A model generated the notes under the pieces. The model saw only the letters and a list, made by a program, of their open reading frames with translations, ran no database searches and was not told the DNA's origin. Positions 8,460 through 16,762 of a DNA stretch of 33,734 nt are shown one piece after another; position 1 is the stretch's first letter; every line of letters starts with the position of its first letter. Position numbers and translations under genes: made by a program. This DNA comes from Bacteroidales bacterium (GTDB taxonomy: Bacteria; Bacteroidota; Bacteroidia; Bacteroidales; Marinilabiliaceae): positions 1 to 33,734 of the forward strand of contig JAKSBD010000174.1 of NCBI GenBank assembly GCA_022361295.1. The letters run 5' to 3'.

Positions 8460-8909
8460 ATGAAACCTCTATTTATTAGTTTAAATAAAAGAACACCGAT
8501 AAATTATCTGCGATTAATTCTTGGTGTTATCATGATGGCAGCTACCATATACATTTACTTCTTTTCGGCCATTACACGATTTCAACCTTATCAGCTGGTG
8601 TTATTGTTTTTATTTGGTGTATACTATGCTATTATGGGTGCCGGACTCAACCTGATTAGTTTAATCTTTAAGCGCTACATCAATATTGACGATGAAGGTA
8701 TCACTGTAAAGCCAGGCCTTTTCAAAACAAAGACAACAGCAAAATGGAGTGACATTTCGGAAATCCAAATCAATGTTACAGCTATTCGGATAAAACTCAG
8801 TGACGGTGATTATCAATTTGAATATCAACACCTGGAAGAAGACACTATCCATAAACTTAAAACAGCCATTATTCATCAGGCTAAAGAACAAGGTATCACT
8901 ATTGGGTAA
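8460..8909 (+). CDS. Small membrane protein with two TM segments and a PH-like C-terminal domain
   Basis: I do not recognise a named family. The 149-residue protein has two hydrophobic segments, about residues 17-36 (LRLILGVIMMAATIYIYFF) and 44-68 (YQLVLLFLFGVYYAIMGAG...). A soluble C-terminal part follows (YINIDDEGITVKPGLFKTKTTAKWSDISEIQI), whose beta-strand pattern looks like bacterial PH-like domains. Its stop overlaps the queG start by one base (TAATG), so the two are probably translated together. That coupling does not by itself give a function. Confidence 0.8.
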   Translation: MKPLFISLNKRTPINYLRLILGVIMMAATIYIYFFSAITRFQPYQLVLLFLFGVYYAIMGAGLNLISLIFKRYINIDDEGITVKPGLFKTKTTAKWSDISEIQINVTAIRIKLSDGDYQFEYQHLEEDTIHKLKTAIIHQAKEQGITIG

Positions 8910-9838
8910 TGAGTATCATTAGTCAGGCATATCATCAAAAAATAAAGGAGAAGGCCTTTGAATTAGGATTTTCAGATGTTGGCTATGCCATGGTTGAGCG
9001 ATTAAACCAAGATGAATCAAGGCTTAAAGAGTGGCTTGATAATGACTTTCAGGCCGGCATGGGCTATATGAATAATCATTTTGAAAAACGGGTTAATCCA
9101 GCCATGCTTGTTGAAGGTGCTAAAAGCGTCATTTCGGTTTTAATAAATTACAAACCACAGGAAGAACAGCAAGACAAAAAAGCCCCTAAACTGGCGCGAT
9201 ATGCCTATGGAAAGGATTACCATTTTGTCATAAAAGAAAAACTCCAGGAACTTTTCGATTTTATCAAAGAAGAGATTTACCCATCTCTGGAAGGTCGTGT
9301 TTTTACTGATTCGGCCCCTGTACTTGACCGCGCCTGGGCTGCAAAAGCGGGATTGGGATGGATTGGCAAAAACACCAACCTTATTCATAAAAAACTGGGG
9401 AGTTACACACTTATTGGTGAACTAATCAGTAACCTTGAACTGGAGCCAGACGAACCAATTAAAGAAGCTTGTGGTGGCTGCCAACGATGCATTGATGCCT
9501 GCCCCACTGATGCACTTGTTGCCCCCTATAAACTTGATGCCAACAAATGCATTTCCTACCTCACCATTGAACATCGCGATGAACTGCCGGAAACTTTGAA
9601 AAGTCAATTTAACAACTGGGTATTTGGCTGCGACATATGCCAGGAAGCTTGCCCCTGGAACTGGAAAGCAAGGCCTACTAAAGAAGAATCGTTTAAACCA
9701 CATCCTGATTTATTGTCTCTTTCAGAAGAAGATTGGCAGAATATGGATGAGGAATACTTTCGGGAGCTCTTTCGAAAGTCGGCTGTCAAAAGAACTAAAT
9801 ATTCAGGCCTAAAACGAAATCTTAATTTCCTGAAATAA
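8909..9838 (+). CDS. queG: Epoxyqueuosine reductase QueG
   Basis: QueG reduces epoxyqueuosine to queuosine in tRNA, the last step of queuosine synthesis, using cobalamin and two [4Fe-4S] clusters. The 309-residue protein has the DUF1730 N-terminal half, the conserved FTDSAPVLDRAWAAKAGLGWIGKNT (132-156), a ferredoxin motif CGGCQRCIDACP (188-199) and a second cluster motif CDICQEACPWN (241-251). It lacks the C-terminal HEAT repeats seen in longer homologues, so it is the short form. It overlaps the upstream membrane-protein gene by one base and is followed at once by a strong hairpin terminator. As an Fe-S enzyme it is a plausible client of the neighbouring SUF system. Confidence 0.96.
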   Translation: MSIISQAYHQKIKEKAFELGFSDVGYAMVERLNQDESRLKEWLDNDFQAGMGYMNNHFEKRVNPAMLVEGAKSVISVLINYKPQEEQQDKKAPKLARYAYGKDYHFVIKEKLQELFDFIKEEIYPSLEGRVFTDSAPVLDRAWAAKAGLGWIGKNTNLIHKKLGSYTLIGELISNLELEPDEPIKEACGGCQRCIDACPTDALVAPYKLDANKCISYLTIEHRDELPETLKSQFNNWVFGCDICQEACPWNWKARPTKEESFKPHPDLLSLSEEDWQNMDEEYFRELFRKSAVKRTKYSGLKRNLNFLK

Positions 9839-9848
9839 TGCCATTAAA

Positions 9849-9871
9849 AAAGCCGGCTTAAGGCCGGCTTT
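9849..9871. terminator. Terminator between the convergent queG and lpxA genes
   Basis: AAAGCCGGC-TTAAG-GCCGGCTTT is a perfect 9-bp GC-rich stem flanked by A-runs on the left and T-rich sequence on the right. It ends queG just after its stop codon and could also serve the lpxA side. Confidence 0.88.
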
Positions 9872-9891
9872 CTATATCTCATTTCAGACTT

Positions 9892-9944
9892 ATACCAATT
9901 GAATTTCGGAATGCGCCTTTAGAATTTTGATGTTTAATTGGTAT
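9892..9944. repeat. 53-bp element with 9-bp terminal inverted repeats, copy 1
   Basis: ATACCAATT at 9892-9900 is the exact reverse complement of AATTGGTAT at 9936-9944. The stretch from CCAATTGAATTTCGG to the end (9895-9944, 50 bases) is identical to 20853-20902. The core reads GGAATGCGCCTTTAGAATTT. It sits between the queG terminator and the lpxA stop codon. This is a small non-coding repeat, MITE- or REP-like. Confidence 0.85.
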
Positions 9945-9946
9945 TA

Positions 9947-10735
9947 TTATGCTTTATCAGGATAATAACCTTTAATAATACCACGTTGAGAGTTACGCAC
10001 GAATAAGATAATTTCGTCACGCTCTTTTGATGCAGGCATTTCTGCCTCAATACGCTCAATTGCTTCAGAGTTATTCAATCCCATCTGGAACAGGTAACGA
10101 TAGATATTCTGGATATCGCGAATTTGCTCATTGCTGAAATTACGTCGGCGTAAACCAATTGAGTTAACACCGGCATAAGAAATACGTTCACGACCTGCCT
10201 TCACATATGGAGGAACATCTTTACCAATAAGCGTACCTCCGGCAACCATCACATGAGCACCAATATGCACAAACTGATGAATAGCCGATGTACCACCAAT
10301 AATAGCAAAGTCATCAATTACAACTTCACCGGCAACCTGAACAGCATTGGCCAAAATAACATTATTACCCACAATTGCATCATGAGCAATGTGTGTATAA
10401 GCCATCAACAGACAGTTACTACCTACAACAGTCTTTCCCTTAGCTTTTGTACCGCGGTTCACTGTAACACACTCACGAATGGTAGTATTATCACCAATTT
10501 CAGCTGTGGTTTCTTCACCTGCAAATTTTAAATCCTGCGGAACCGCACCAATTACGGCACCCGGAAAAATTTTACAGTTCTTACCAATTCTTGATCCCTC
10601 AAGAATTGTAACATTTGATGCAATTGTTGTTCCTTCTTCAATAACAACATTTTTGTCAATCGTTACAAATGGTTCTATAACAACATTGGGAGCAACCTTT
10701 GCTTCCGGATGTATATATGCCAATGGTTGTTTCAT
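9947..10735 (-). CDS. lpxA: UDP-N-acetylglucosamine acyltransferase LpxA
   Basis: LpxA transfers a 3-hydroxyacyl chain from ACP to the 3-OH of UDP-GlcNAc, the first step of lipid A synthesis, in the cytosol. The 262-residue protein is a left-handed beta-helix built of hexapeptide repeats (IHPEAKVAPNVVIEPFVTIDKNVVI). The catalytic His lies in YTHIAHDAIVGN (His118), and GAVPQDLKFAGE and GLRRRNF are family marks. It is the last gene of the lpxD, lpxC-fabZ, lpxA set, starting 63 bp after lpxC-fabZ. Confidence 0.97.
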   Translation of the reverse strand: MKQPLAYIHPEAKVAPNVVIEPFVTIDKNVVIEEGTTIASNVTILEGSRIGKNCKIFPGAVIGAVPQDLKFAGEETTAEIGDNTTIRECVTVNRGTKAKGKTVVGSNCLLMAYTHIAHDAIVGNNVILANAVQVAGEVVIDDFAIIGGTSAIHQFVHIGAHVMVAGGTLIGKDVPPYVKAGRERISYAGVNSIGLRRRNFSNEQIRDIQNIYRYLFQMGLNNSEAIERIEAEMPASKERDEIILFVRNSQRGIIKGYYPDKA

Positions 10736-10798
10736 TTTAATTGTTTTAGTTCTATATCCTTTCCTGAAAGTTGAAGGAATATGCTTATTTGGTGTATA

Positions 10799-12196
10799 TT
10801 ATTTATTCTTAACTACTGACGCCATAAACTCGCCTTCAGAAACGATTGTATCCCCTACAAAAGCAGTTCCTTTCATATTGGCCATTCCTCTGCGAAATTC
10901 TGTTAAAAGCTCAAGTTTAAAGATAATAGTATCGCCTGGCACTACTTTCTTACGCAACTTCACATTGTCAATTTTCAGGAAGTAGGTACTGTAAGAACCA
11001 GGATCATCCAATTGACTTAAAACAAATATCCCTCCGGCCTGAGCCATTGCTTCTATCTGAAGAACAGCAGGCATTACCGGCTCATCAGGGAAGTGCCCCA
11101 CAAAGAACGGCTCATTCATTGTCACATTCTTAATTCCGACAATGTGCTTTTCTCCCAGCTCAATAATCTTATCGATCAATAAAAACGGAGGTCTGTGCGG
11201 CAGCATTCTTTTAATATCATTAATGTCGCAAACAGGCTCCTTATTTGGATCATAAACAGGCACTTCCGGTTTAAGAGCACGCTGCTTAATTTCCTTACGA
11301 ATAAGTTTGGCAAACTCAACGTTAGCCATATGACCAGGTCGGCTTGCTATAATACGACCTTTTATAGGCATTCCACACAATGCAAGGTCACCAATGACAT
11401 CTAATAACTTATGACGGGCCGGCTCATTCGGATAAACCAATTCGAGGTTATTTAATATGCCCGTTGGACGAACTTCAACGCGCGGCTGATTGAATAAATC
11501 GGCCAGCTTATCTAATTCTTCCTGTGTTACCTCTTTATCAATTATAATAATGGCATTATCCAGGTCGCCACCTTTGATTAAATTATTTTTCAAAAGAGGC
11601 TCTAACTCATGCAAAAAGACGAATGTACGACAAGCAGATACTTCTTCTTCAAAATCATTTAGACTGTCCAGTGTTGCATATTGATTAGATAAAAGAAGTG
11701 ACTTATCGAACGAAATCTTAACATCAGCACTAAACTCATCATCAGGCAAAGCCACAATTTTAATGCCGCGCTCTTTGTCCTCAAACACCATTTTTTCTTT
11801 TACAACAAAATATTGGCGTTCCTCATCCTGCTCTTCTATGCCGGCATTTTTAATGGCCTCAACAAAGAATTTTGAACTACCATCTAATATTGGTGCTTCA
11901 GGACCATCTACTTCAATCAGGCAGTTATCAATTTTTAAAGCCGTTAGGGCAGCCAAACAGTGCTCAATAGTACTAACTTTTGCTTCACCTTTTTGAAGAA
12001 CTGTTCCTCGCTGTGTAAAAGCTACATTATCAGCCAATGCATCAATTACCGGCTGTCCTTCAAGGTCAATTCGTTTGAATTTATAACCATGATTTACCGG
12101 AGCCGGCATCAAGGTGAAATTCACATTCACTCCTGTGTGTAAACCTGTTCCTTTCAACGTAACAGGTGCTTTTATGGTATTTTGCTTTTCTATCAT
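10799..12196 (-). CDS. lpxC-fabZ: Bifunctional LpxC-FabZ fusion (UDP-acyl-GlcNAc deacetylase / hydroxyacyl-ACP dehydratase)
   Basis: The 465-residue protein joins two enzymes. Residues about 1-305 are LpxC, the zinc deacetylase that commits UDP-3-O-acyl-GlcNAc to lipid A: GTGLHTG, zinc ligand His79 in STIEHCLAAL, and His262 and Asp266 in RHKLLDVIGDLAL. Residues about 325-465 are FabZ, which dehydrates 3-hydroxyacyl-ACP: LPHRPPFLLIDKI, catalytic His368 in VGHFPDEPVMP and Glu382 in QIEAMAQAGG. The fusion is a known Bacteroidota trait and links lipid A and fatty acid flux, since both halves act around 3-hydroxyacyl-ACP. All key residues are present. It lies between lpxD and lpxA on the same strand. 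Confidence 0.97.
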   Translation of the reverse strand: MIEKQNTIKAPVTLKGTGLHTGVNVNFTLMPAPVNHGYKFKRIDLEGQPVIDALADNVAFTQRGTVLQKGEAKVSTIEHCLAALTALKIDNCLIEVDGPEAPILDGSSKFFVEAIKNAGIEEQDEERQYFVVKEKMVFEDKERGIKIVALPDDEFSADVKISFDKSLLLSNQYATLDSLNDFEEEVSACRTFVFLHELEPLLKNNLIKGGDLDNAIIIIDKEVTQEELDKLADLFNQPRVEVRPTGILNNLELVYPNEPARHKLLDVIGDLALCGMPIKGRIIASRPGHMANVEFAKLIRKEIKQRALKPEVPVYDPNKEPVCDINDIKRMLPHRPPFLLIDKIIELGEKHIVGIKNVTMNEPFFVGHFPDEPVMPAVLQIEAMAQAGGIFVLSQLDDPGSYSTYFLKIDNVKLRKKVVPGDTIIFKLELLTEFRRGMANMKGTAFVGDTIVSEGEFMASVVKNK

Positions 12197-12236
12197 AACT
12201 TATGTCACTCAACAATATGATTTAGTTTGCCACTGC

Positions 12237-13268
12237 TTATTTTAAATTATTTAAATCTCGCTGTAACTGATCAACCTGCATTTTCAATTCGGGCAATCGT
12301 CTGAAAACAGCAGAAGCTTTATAGAATTTTTTCACATCCATCACCGGAGAACCCATCAGTGTTTCACCTTCTTTTTTAATACTACCTCCTACTCCAGCCT
12401 GGGCACCCATCTTAGTATTATCTGCAATAGTAATATGGCCACCAACTCCAACCTGACCACCGAACATACAGTTTTTGCCAATTTTTGTTGAGCCCGCTAA
12501 ACCAGCCTGAGCAGCTATAACAGTGTTTTCTCCTACTTCAACATTATGAGCTACCTGTATTAAGTTATCAAGTTTAACTCCTTTTTGTATAACTGTTGAG
12601 CCCATTGTAGCACGATCTATTGTTGTATTGGCTCCAATCTCAACATGATCATGTAATACAACATTTCCAATTTGTGCTACTTTTTTATATTCATTCTCTG
12701 AATTCGGAGCAAATCCAAAACCGTCGCTTCCAATTACAGCTCCGGCATGAACAGTACATGCCTTGCCAATTGCGCAGTTTTTATAGACTTTAACACCAGA
12801 ATAGATCGTGGTATTATCACCAATTTTTACGTTATCACCAATATAGGCCTGGGGATAAATTTTTACATTATCACCGATTACCACATTATCACCAATGTAG
12901 GCAAAGGCGCCTACATAAGCAAAATCACCTAGCTTAGCAGATTCTGAAACAAAAGATGGTTGTTCAATACCTGTTTTTTGCGGCTGACTTTGCTCATACA
13001 TTTCCAAAAGCTGAGCCAGCGCCTCATAGGCATTTGGAACACGTATCAGTGTTGCATTAATTTCCTTTTCTGCTTCAAAGGAATCATTTACAATCACCAC
13101 CGCTGCATTGGTGGTATAAATGTATTGGCTGTATTTGGGATTAGCTAAAAAGGTAAGCGTTTCAGGTTTACCTTCTTCTATTTTAGATACATTTCTAACA
13201 ATAGCTTCTTTGTCTCCTTCTACCTTGCCATTTAATAGTTCGGCAATCTGACCGGCTGTAAACTTCAT
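12237..13268 (-). CDS. lpxD: UDP-3-O-(3-hydroxyacyl)glucosamine N-acyltransferase LpxD
   Basis: LpxD adds the second, N-linked hydroxyacyl chain in lipid A synthesis after LpxC has acted. The 343 residues have the expected size. They contain an N-terminal uridine-binding domain ([38 protein letters not shown]), a hexapeptide-repeat beta-helix, [10 protein letters not shown], the catalytic His in [14 protein letters not shown], and a C-terminal helix ([20 protein letters not shown]). It is followed 40 bp later by lpxC-fabZ. A gap of 216 bp separates it from the upstream HD gene, so it may have its own promoter. Confidence 0.97.
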   Translation of the reverse strand: MKFTAGQIAELLNGKVEGDKEAIVRNVSKIEEGKPETLTFLANPKYSQYIYTTNAAVVIVNDSFEAEKEINATLIRVPNAYEALAQLLEMYEQSQPQKTGIEQPSFVSESAKLGDFAYVGAFAYIGDNVVIGDNVKIYPQAYIGDNVKIGDNTTIYSGVKVYKNCAIGKACTVHAGAVIGSDGFGFAPNSENEYKKVAQIGNVVLHDHVEIGANTTIDRATMGSTVIQKGVKLDNLIQVAHNVEVGENTVIAAQAGLAGSTKIGKNCMFGGQVGVGGHITIADNTKMGAQAGVGGSIKKEGETLMGSPVMDVKKFYKASAVFRRLPELKMQVDQLQRDLNNLK

Positions 13269-13461
13269 ATGTCTAAACTATGTTTTCAAAAATGACATAC
13301 GGAACTCGCCATTCGTCCATCTCTTTATTAAAGAAAATAGTACAAACAGCCAGTTTCATCTAAACAATAATTTGTTAGTCAACTCATTACATCCATCAAC
13401 AAATAATAATCCATTGAATTTTAACCAGATAATCAATGAGCTAAACGTCAAAAATTTGGTG

Positions 13462-13469
13462 CAAATCTA
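13462..13469 (-). promoter_or_regulatory. Candidate -7 box for the lpx genes (TAGATTTG on minus strand)
   Basis: Read on the minus strand, TAGATTTGCACC lies in the gap between the HD gene stop and lpxD and fits TAnnTTTG. I find no TTTG at the right -33 distance. It would give a leader of about 190 nt. Confidence 0.35.
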
Positions 13470-13484
13470 GTAAATATATTTACT

Positions 13485-14741
13485 TTAGAAAAGTGCCTTT
13501 TCTGATTGCAACCTATCTTCTATACTCTTCGGATAGCATATATAATGTTTCCTAACCGTTTTGCCTAAAACTGAAAGGTTAAGCATATCCGATGCTTTAG
13601 CAATATCTTTTAGTTCATTATTATTAAATAATATCTCAATTTTATCATCTTTAATACTATAAGCATTATTCGTTATCGTATCGGAAAACACGAAATACTT
13701 AGCAGCCTTTGTCGACTTTAAATCAAACTCTTCCATTGTTATTTCTTTGATTGCTTTGATAACCTCAGGCTTTATTGGACGTTCCGATATTTTAATCCGC
13801 CATAATTTACGATTTACAAATCCTTTCGCCAGGGTAGATAAAATAACATCGGGGTGCTGTGTCCATGTTTTGATAGAACACATAATGTCATCATCATCAA
13901 GCATTGTGAAATTAGTTAAAACACTCTCATTTTCATAAAAATCATCAAGCTCAGGTTTCCTTTCTATGAAAAACAATAAATGTGGCGGAGCAAATAAGTC
14001 CTCACCTTTTGACACCAACTTACGGGCTCTTTTAAACAGATGAACCAACATTTGCTCTGCAGCTAATGCCGTTTTATGCAAATACACCTGCCAATACATC
14101 AGCCGCCTGGCTACAAGAAATTTCTCAATTGAGTAAATACCTTTTGATTCAATCACAAGCTTATCGTCAACTACGTTAAGCATCTTAATAATCCTGTCGG
14201 AACCGATAACCCCTTCAGAAACACCCGAGAAAAAACTGTCCCTTTTTAGATAATCGAGCCGATCCATATCCAACTGGCTCGACACCAACTGGTGTAAGAA
14301 TTTTTTAGGATAGGTATTGTTGAATATTTCAATGGCTACATCAAGCTGACCTCCAAATTCCTTATTCAGCTTTTGCATCATCATTTGAGAGATATCTTCA
14401 TGTGACACTTCAACCAGCGAATGTTCTAACACATGACTAAAAGGCCCATGCCCTACATCATGCAGTAGTATAGCAGCATGAACAGCAATTGACTCTTCTT
14501 TCGTAATCTCTAAACCTTTTGCCTGCAATGTTTCAACAGCAGAGGTCATTAAGTGCATAGCACCCATTGCATGCTGAAATCGGGTATGCATAGCACCCGG
14601 ATACACCAAATGTGTTAATCCCAATTGCTTAATTCTTCTCAAGCGTTGAAAATAAGGATGCTCAATCAAATCATACAATAGATCGTAAGGCACCTTAATA
14701 AAACCATGCACCGGATCATTAACTATCTTTCTTTTATTCAC
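13485..14741 (-). CDS. HD-domain phosphohydrolase (COG1078 type)
   Basis: The protein (about 418 residues) has the dGTPase-like HD fold: KIVNDPVHGFIKVP, RLRRIKQLGLTHLVYPGAMHTRFQHAMG, the metal-binding HD pair in LLHDVGHGPFSHVLEH, and QLDMDRLDYLKRDSFFSGV. Relatives hydrolyse nucleotides such as dGTP, but the substrate of this group is often unknown. The start is unusual: the track begins with TTG at 14747, and an in-frame GTG at 14741 gives MNKRKIVNDPVHG, which better resembles relatives. A stop codon lies just upstream and no ATG is available in that region. It is upstream of lpxD on the same strand and divergent from rimP. Confidence 0.88.
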   Translation of the reverse strand: MNKRKIVNDPVHGFIKVPYDLLYDLIEHPYFQRLRRIKQLGLTHLVYPGAMHTRFQHAMGAMHLMTSAVETLQAKGLEITKEESIAVHAAILLHDVGHGPFSHVLEHSLVEVSHEDISQMMMQKLNKEFGGQLDVAIEIFNNTYPKKFLHQLVSSQLDMDRLDYLKRDSFFSGVSEGVIGSDRIIKMLNVVDDKLVIESKGIYSIEKFLVARRLMYWQVYLHKTALAAEQMLVHLFKRARKLVSKGEDLFAPPHLLFFIERKPELDDFYENESVLTNFTMLDDDDIMCSIKTWTQHPDVILSTLAKGFVNRKLWRIKISERPIKPEVIKAIKEITMEEFDLKSTKAAKYFVFSDTITNNAYSIKDDKIEILFNNNELKDIAKASDMLNLSVLGKTVRKHYICYPKSIEDRLQSEKALF

Positions 14742-14886
14742 ATTCAATCATTTAAATGTCATGGTGCACAATATACAAAAATCACATAACTGGTATCTTA
14801 ATTTCAGAATCAAGACATTAAAATAGTGTCTGATATGATAAAATAGACGAATAAACCACACCGGTCGCATTTCTCACAATCATCCA

Positions 14887-14918
14887 TTTGGATAAATCTA
14901 CTATTATTACTATTTTTG
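14887..14918 (+). promoter_or_regulatory. Bacteroidota-type promoter of the rimP-nusA-infB operon
   Basis: TTTG at 14887-14890, a 20-base spacer, and TATTTTTG at 14911-14918 match the consensus TTTG-N19/20-TAnnTTTG. This is the only site in the window where I see both boxes well spaced. Transcription would start near 14925. Confidence 0.7.
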
Positions 14919-14943
14919 CGCTTGATTTACCGAGGGATTGACT

Positions 14944-14971
14944 TAGGGGACAAAGTAGTCCCCTATTTTAT
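14944..14971 (+). promoter_or_regulatory. Terminator-like hairpin in the rimP leader (candidate attenuator)
   Basis: TAGGGGAC-AAAGTA-GTCCCCTA is a perfect 8-bp stem followed by TTTTATT, inside the predicted leader, about 20 nt after the likely transcription start and 12 nt before the rimP ATG. It has the form of an intrinsic terminator or attenuator. Because nusA is in this operon, feedback through NusA-stimulated pausing or termination is an attractive inference, not something the sequence proves. Confidence 0.6.
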
Positions 14972-14983
14972 TAAATAAAAAGC

Positions 14984-15448
14984 ATGATTAAAGAATCTTT
15001 AATACAAGGTATAATTGACGAAAAGCTGCAGGAAGATGATATGTTCCTTGTGGAATTGATCGTGAAACCTGGAAATAAGATACTTGTAATGGTTGACAGC
15101 GACAACGGAGTGCCTATCAGCTATTGTATTGAGTTAAGCAAATTCATTGAAGCAGGACTTAATCGTGATGAAGAAGATTTTGAATTAGAAGTTGCGTCTG
15201 CTGGTATTGGTCAACCGTTTAAAGTTAAACGACAGTATCAGAAAAACATTGGTCGCGATGTTGAAGTATTAACATTGGATGGCAAAAAGTTTAGCGGCAA
15301 ACTGACTGAAGTTGCCGATGACACTTTTAGTGTGGAAATTGAGGAAAAGGTGAAGGTAGAAGGCAAGAAACGCAAGGAATTGCAGGTGAGGACGGTAAAT
15401 TGTAAATTTGACGAAGTAAAACAGGTAAAAGACATTATATCTTTTTAA
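14984..15448 (+). CDS. rimP: Ribosome maturation factor RimP
   Basis: RimP assists assembly of the 30S subunit. The 154-residue protein has the two-domain family form: the alpha/beta N-terminal part (ELIVKPGNKILVMVDSDNGVPISYCIELSKFIEAGL) with the typical LEVASAGIGQPFKVKRQYQKNIGRDVEV junction, and an SH3-like C-terminal barrel. The usual S-P-G motif is changed to SAGIGQPF, as in other Bacteroidota. It opens rimP-nusA-infB, with nusA only 14 bp downstream. Confidence 0.95.
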   Translation: MIKESLIQGIIDEKLQEDDMFLVELIVKPGNKILVMVDSDNGVPISYCIELSKFIEAGLNRDEEDFELEVASAGIGQPFKVKRQYQKNIGRDVEVLTLDGKKFSGKLTEVADDTFSVEIEEKVKVEGKKRKELQVRTVNCKFDEVKQVKDIISF

Positions 15449-15462
15449 ATATTCCTTAGAAC

Positions 15463-16698
15463 ATGGAAAATATTAATCTGATAGATACGTTTTCGGAGTT
15501 TAAAGAACTCAAGAATATTGATCGTGCAACCATGATCAGTGTATTGGAAGATTCATTTCGCAGCGTTTTAATCAAACGCTTTGGAACCGATGAAAATTTT
15601 GACGTTATCATCAATGACGACAAAGGAGACTTTGAAATATGGCGTAACCGCGAGGTGGTGAAAGATGAAGATTTGGAAGATGAAAACCTTCAAATTTCTC
15701 TGTCAGAAGCCAAAAAAATTGACGACGATTACGAATTAGGAGAAGAGGTAACTGATGAAGTTAAGTTCCTTGATTTTGGTCGAAGAGCTATATTAAGCCT
15801 TCGCCAAAACTTATCGGCTCGTATCCTCGAATTGGAAAAAGACAATATTTACCATGCTTACAAGGATCGTGTTGGCGACATCGTAACTGGTGAAGTGTAC
15901 CAGATATGGAAACGTGAGATACTAATTATTGACGACGAAGGCAATGAACTTATTTTGCCAAAAGCAGAGCAAATACCTTCAGACTTTTTCCGTAAAGGTG
16001 ACAATGTTCGTGCCGTTGTTGTTAAAGTAGAAATCCGCAACAATAATCCTTTAATTATTCTTTCACGTACTTCTCCTGTATTCCTTGAGCGTTTATTTGA
16101 ATTGGAAGTACCTGAGATTTTCGATGGATTAATTACAATTAAAAAGATTGTTCGCGTACCAGGCGAAAGAGCTAAAGTAGCTGTAGAGTCGTATGATGAA
16201 CGCATTGACCCTGTGGGGGCTTGTGTGGGTATGAAAGGTTCTCGTATCCATGGAATTGTTCGTGAGTTAAGAAATGAGAATATTGACGTTATTAACTACA
16301 CAAGCAACACACAACTATTTATTCAGCGTGCGTTAAATCCTGCCAAAATTACTAACATCAAAATTCTTGAAGAAGAAGGAAGAGCTGAGGTTTACCTTCG
16401 TCCTGAAGAAGTATCGTTAGCAATTGGTAAAGGAGGTCTTAACATACGCCTAGCCGGACAGCTTACCGGATATGAGCTGGATGTATACCGTGAGGCGGAA
16501 GAGGATGAAGAAGATGTGAAGCTGGATGAATTCGCTGATGAAATTGAAAGCTGGGTATTAGATGAGCTTAAAGCCATTGGTTGTGATACAGCCAAATCGG
16601 TATTGGATCTATCTAATCAAGACCTGGTTAAGAGAACTGATTTAGAAGAGGAAACAATTCAGGAAGTTAGGGATATATTGAGCGCTGAATTTGAATAA
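15463..16698 (+). CDS. nusA: Transcription termination/antitermination factor NusA
   Basis: NusA binds RNA polymerase and nascent RNA and modulates pausing, termination and antitermination. The 411-residue protein has the N-terminal RNAP-binding domain (about 1-125), an S1 domain (GDIVTGEVYQIWKREILI, about 138-200), and two KH domains (VGACVGMKGSRIHGIVREL and LAIGKGGLNIRLAGQLTGYELDV). It then has only a short acidic tail with one helix-hairpin-helix-like segment (ELKAIGCDTAKSVLDLSNQDLVKRTDL), shorter than the two AR repeats of E. coli. It lies between rimP and infB. Confidence 0.96.
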   Translation: MENINLIDTFSEFKELKNIDRATMISVLEDSFRSVLIKRFGTDENFDVIINDDKGDFEIWRNREVVKDEDLEDENLQISLSEAKKIDDDYELGEEVTDEVKFLDFGRRAILSLRQNLSARILELEKDNIYHAYKDRVGDIVTGEVYQIWKREILIIDDEGNELILPKAEQIPSDFFRKGDNVRAVVVKVEIRNNNPLIILSRTSPVFLERLFELEVPEIFDGLITIKKIVRVPGERAKVAVESYDERIDPVGACVGMKGSRIHGIVRELRNENIDVINYTSNTQLFIQRALNPAKITNIKILEEEGRAEVYLRPEEVSLAIGKGGLNIRLAGQLTGYELDVYREAEEDEEDVKLDEFADEIESWVLDELKAIGCDTAKSVLDLSNQDLVKRTDLEEETIQEVRDILSAEFE

Positions 16699-16703
16699 TT
16701 CGC

Positions 16704-16711
16704 TATATTTG
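16704..16711 (+). promoter_or_regulatory. Candidate internal promoter -7 box before infB
   Basis: TATATTTG followed by CCCGC lies in the 64-bp nusA-infB gap and fits TAnnTTTG. No well-spaced -33 box is visible. It could give infB extra transcription independent of rimP-nusA. Confidence 0.4.
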
Positions 16712-16762
16712 CCCGCAAGAATTGAATCCGAAAAAGAAAAATTATAAGAAGAGTCCTGTTAT

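Noticed and set aside
10253-10985. Plus-strand ORFs of 92 and 168 aa
   Set aside because: They are antisense shadows of lpxA and lpxC-fabZ.
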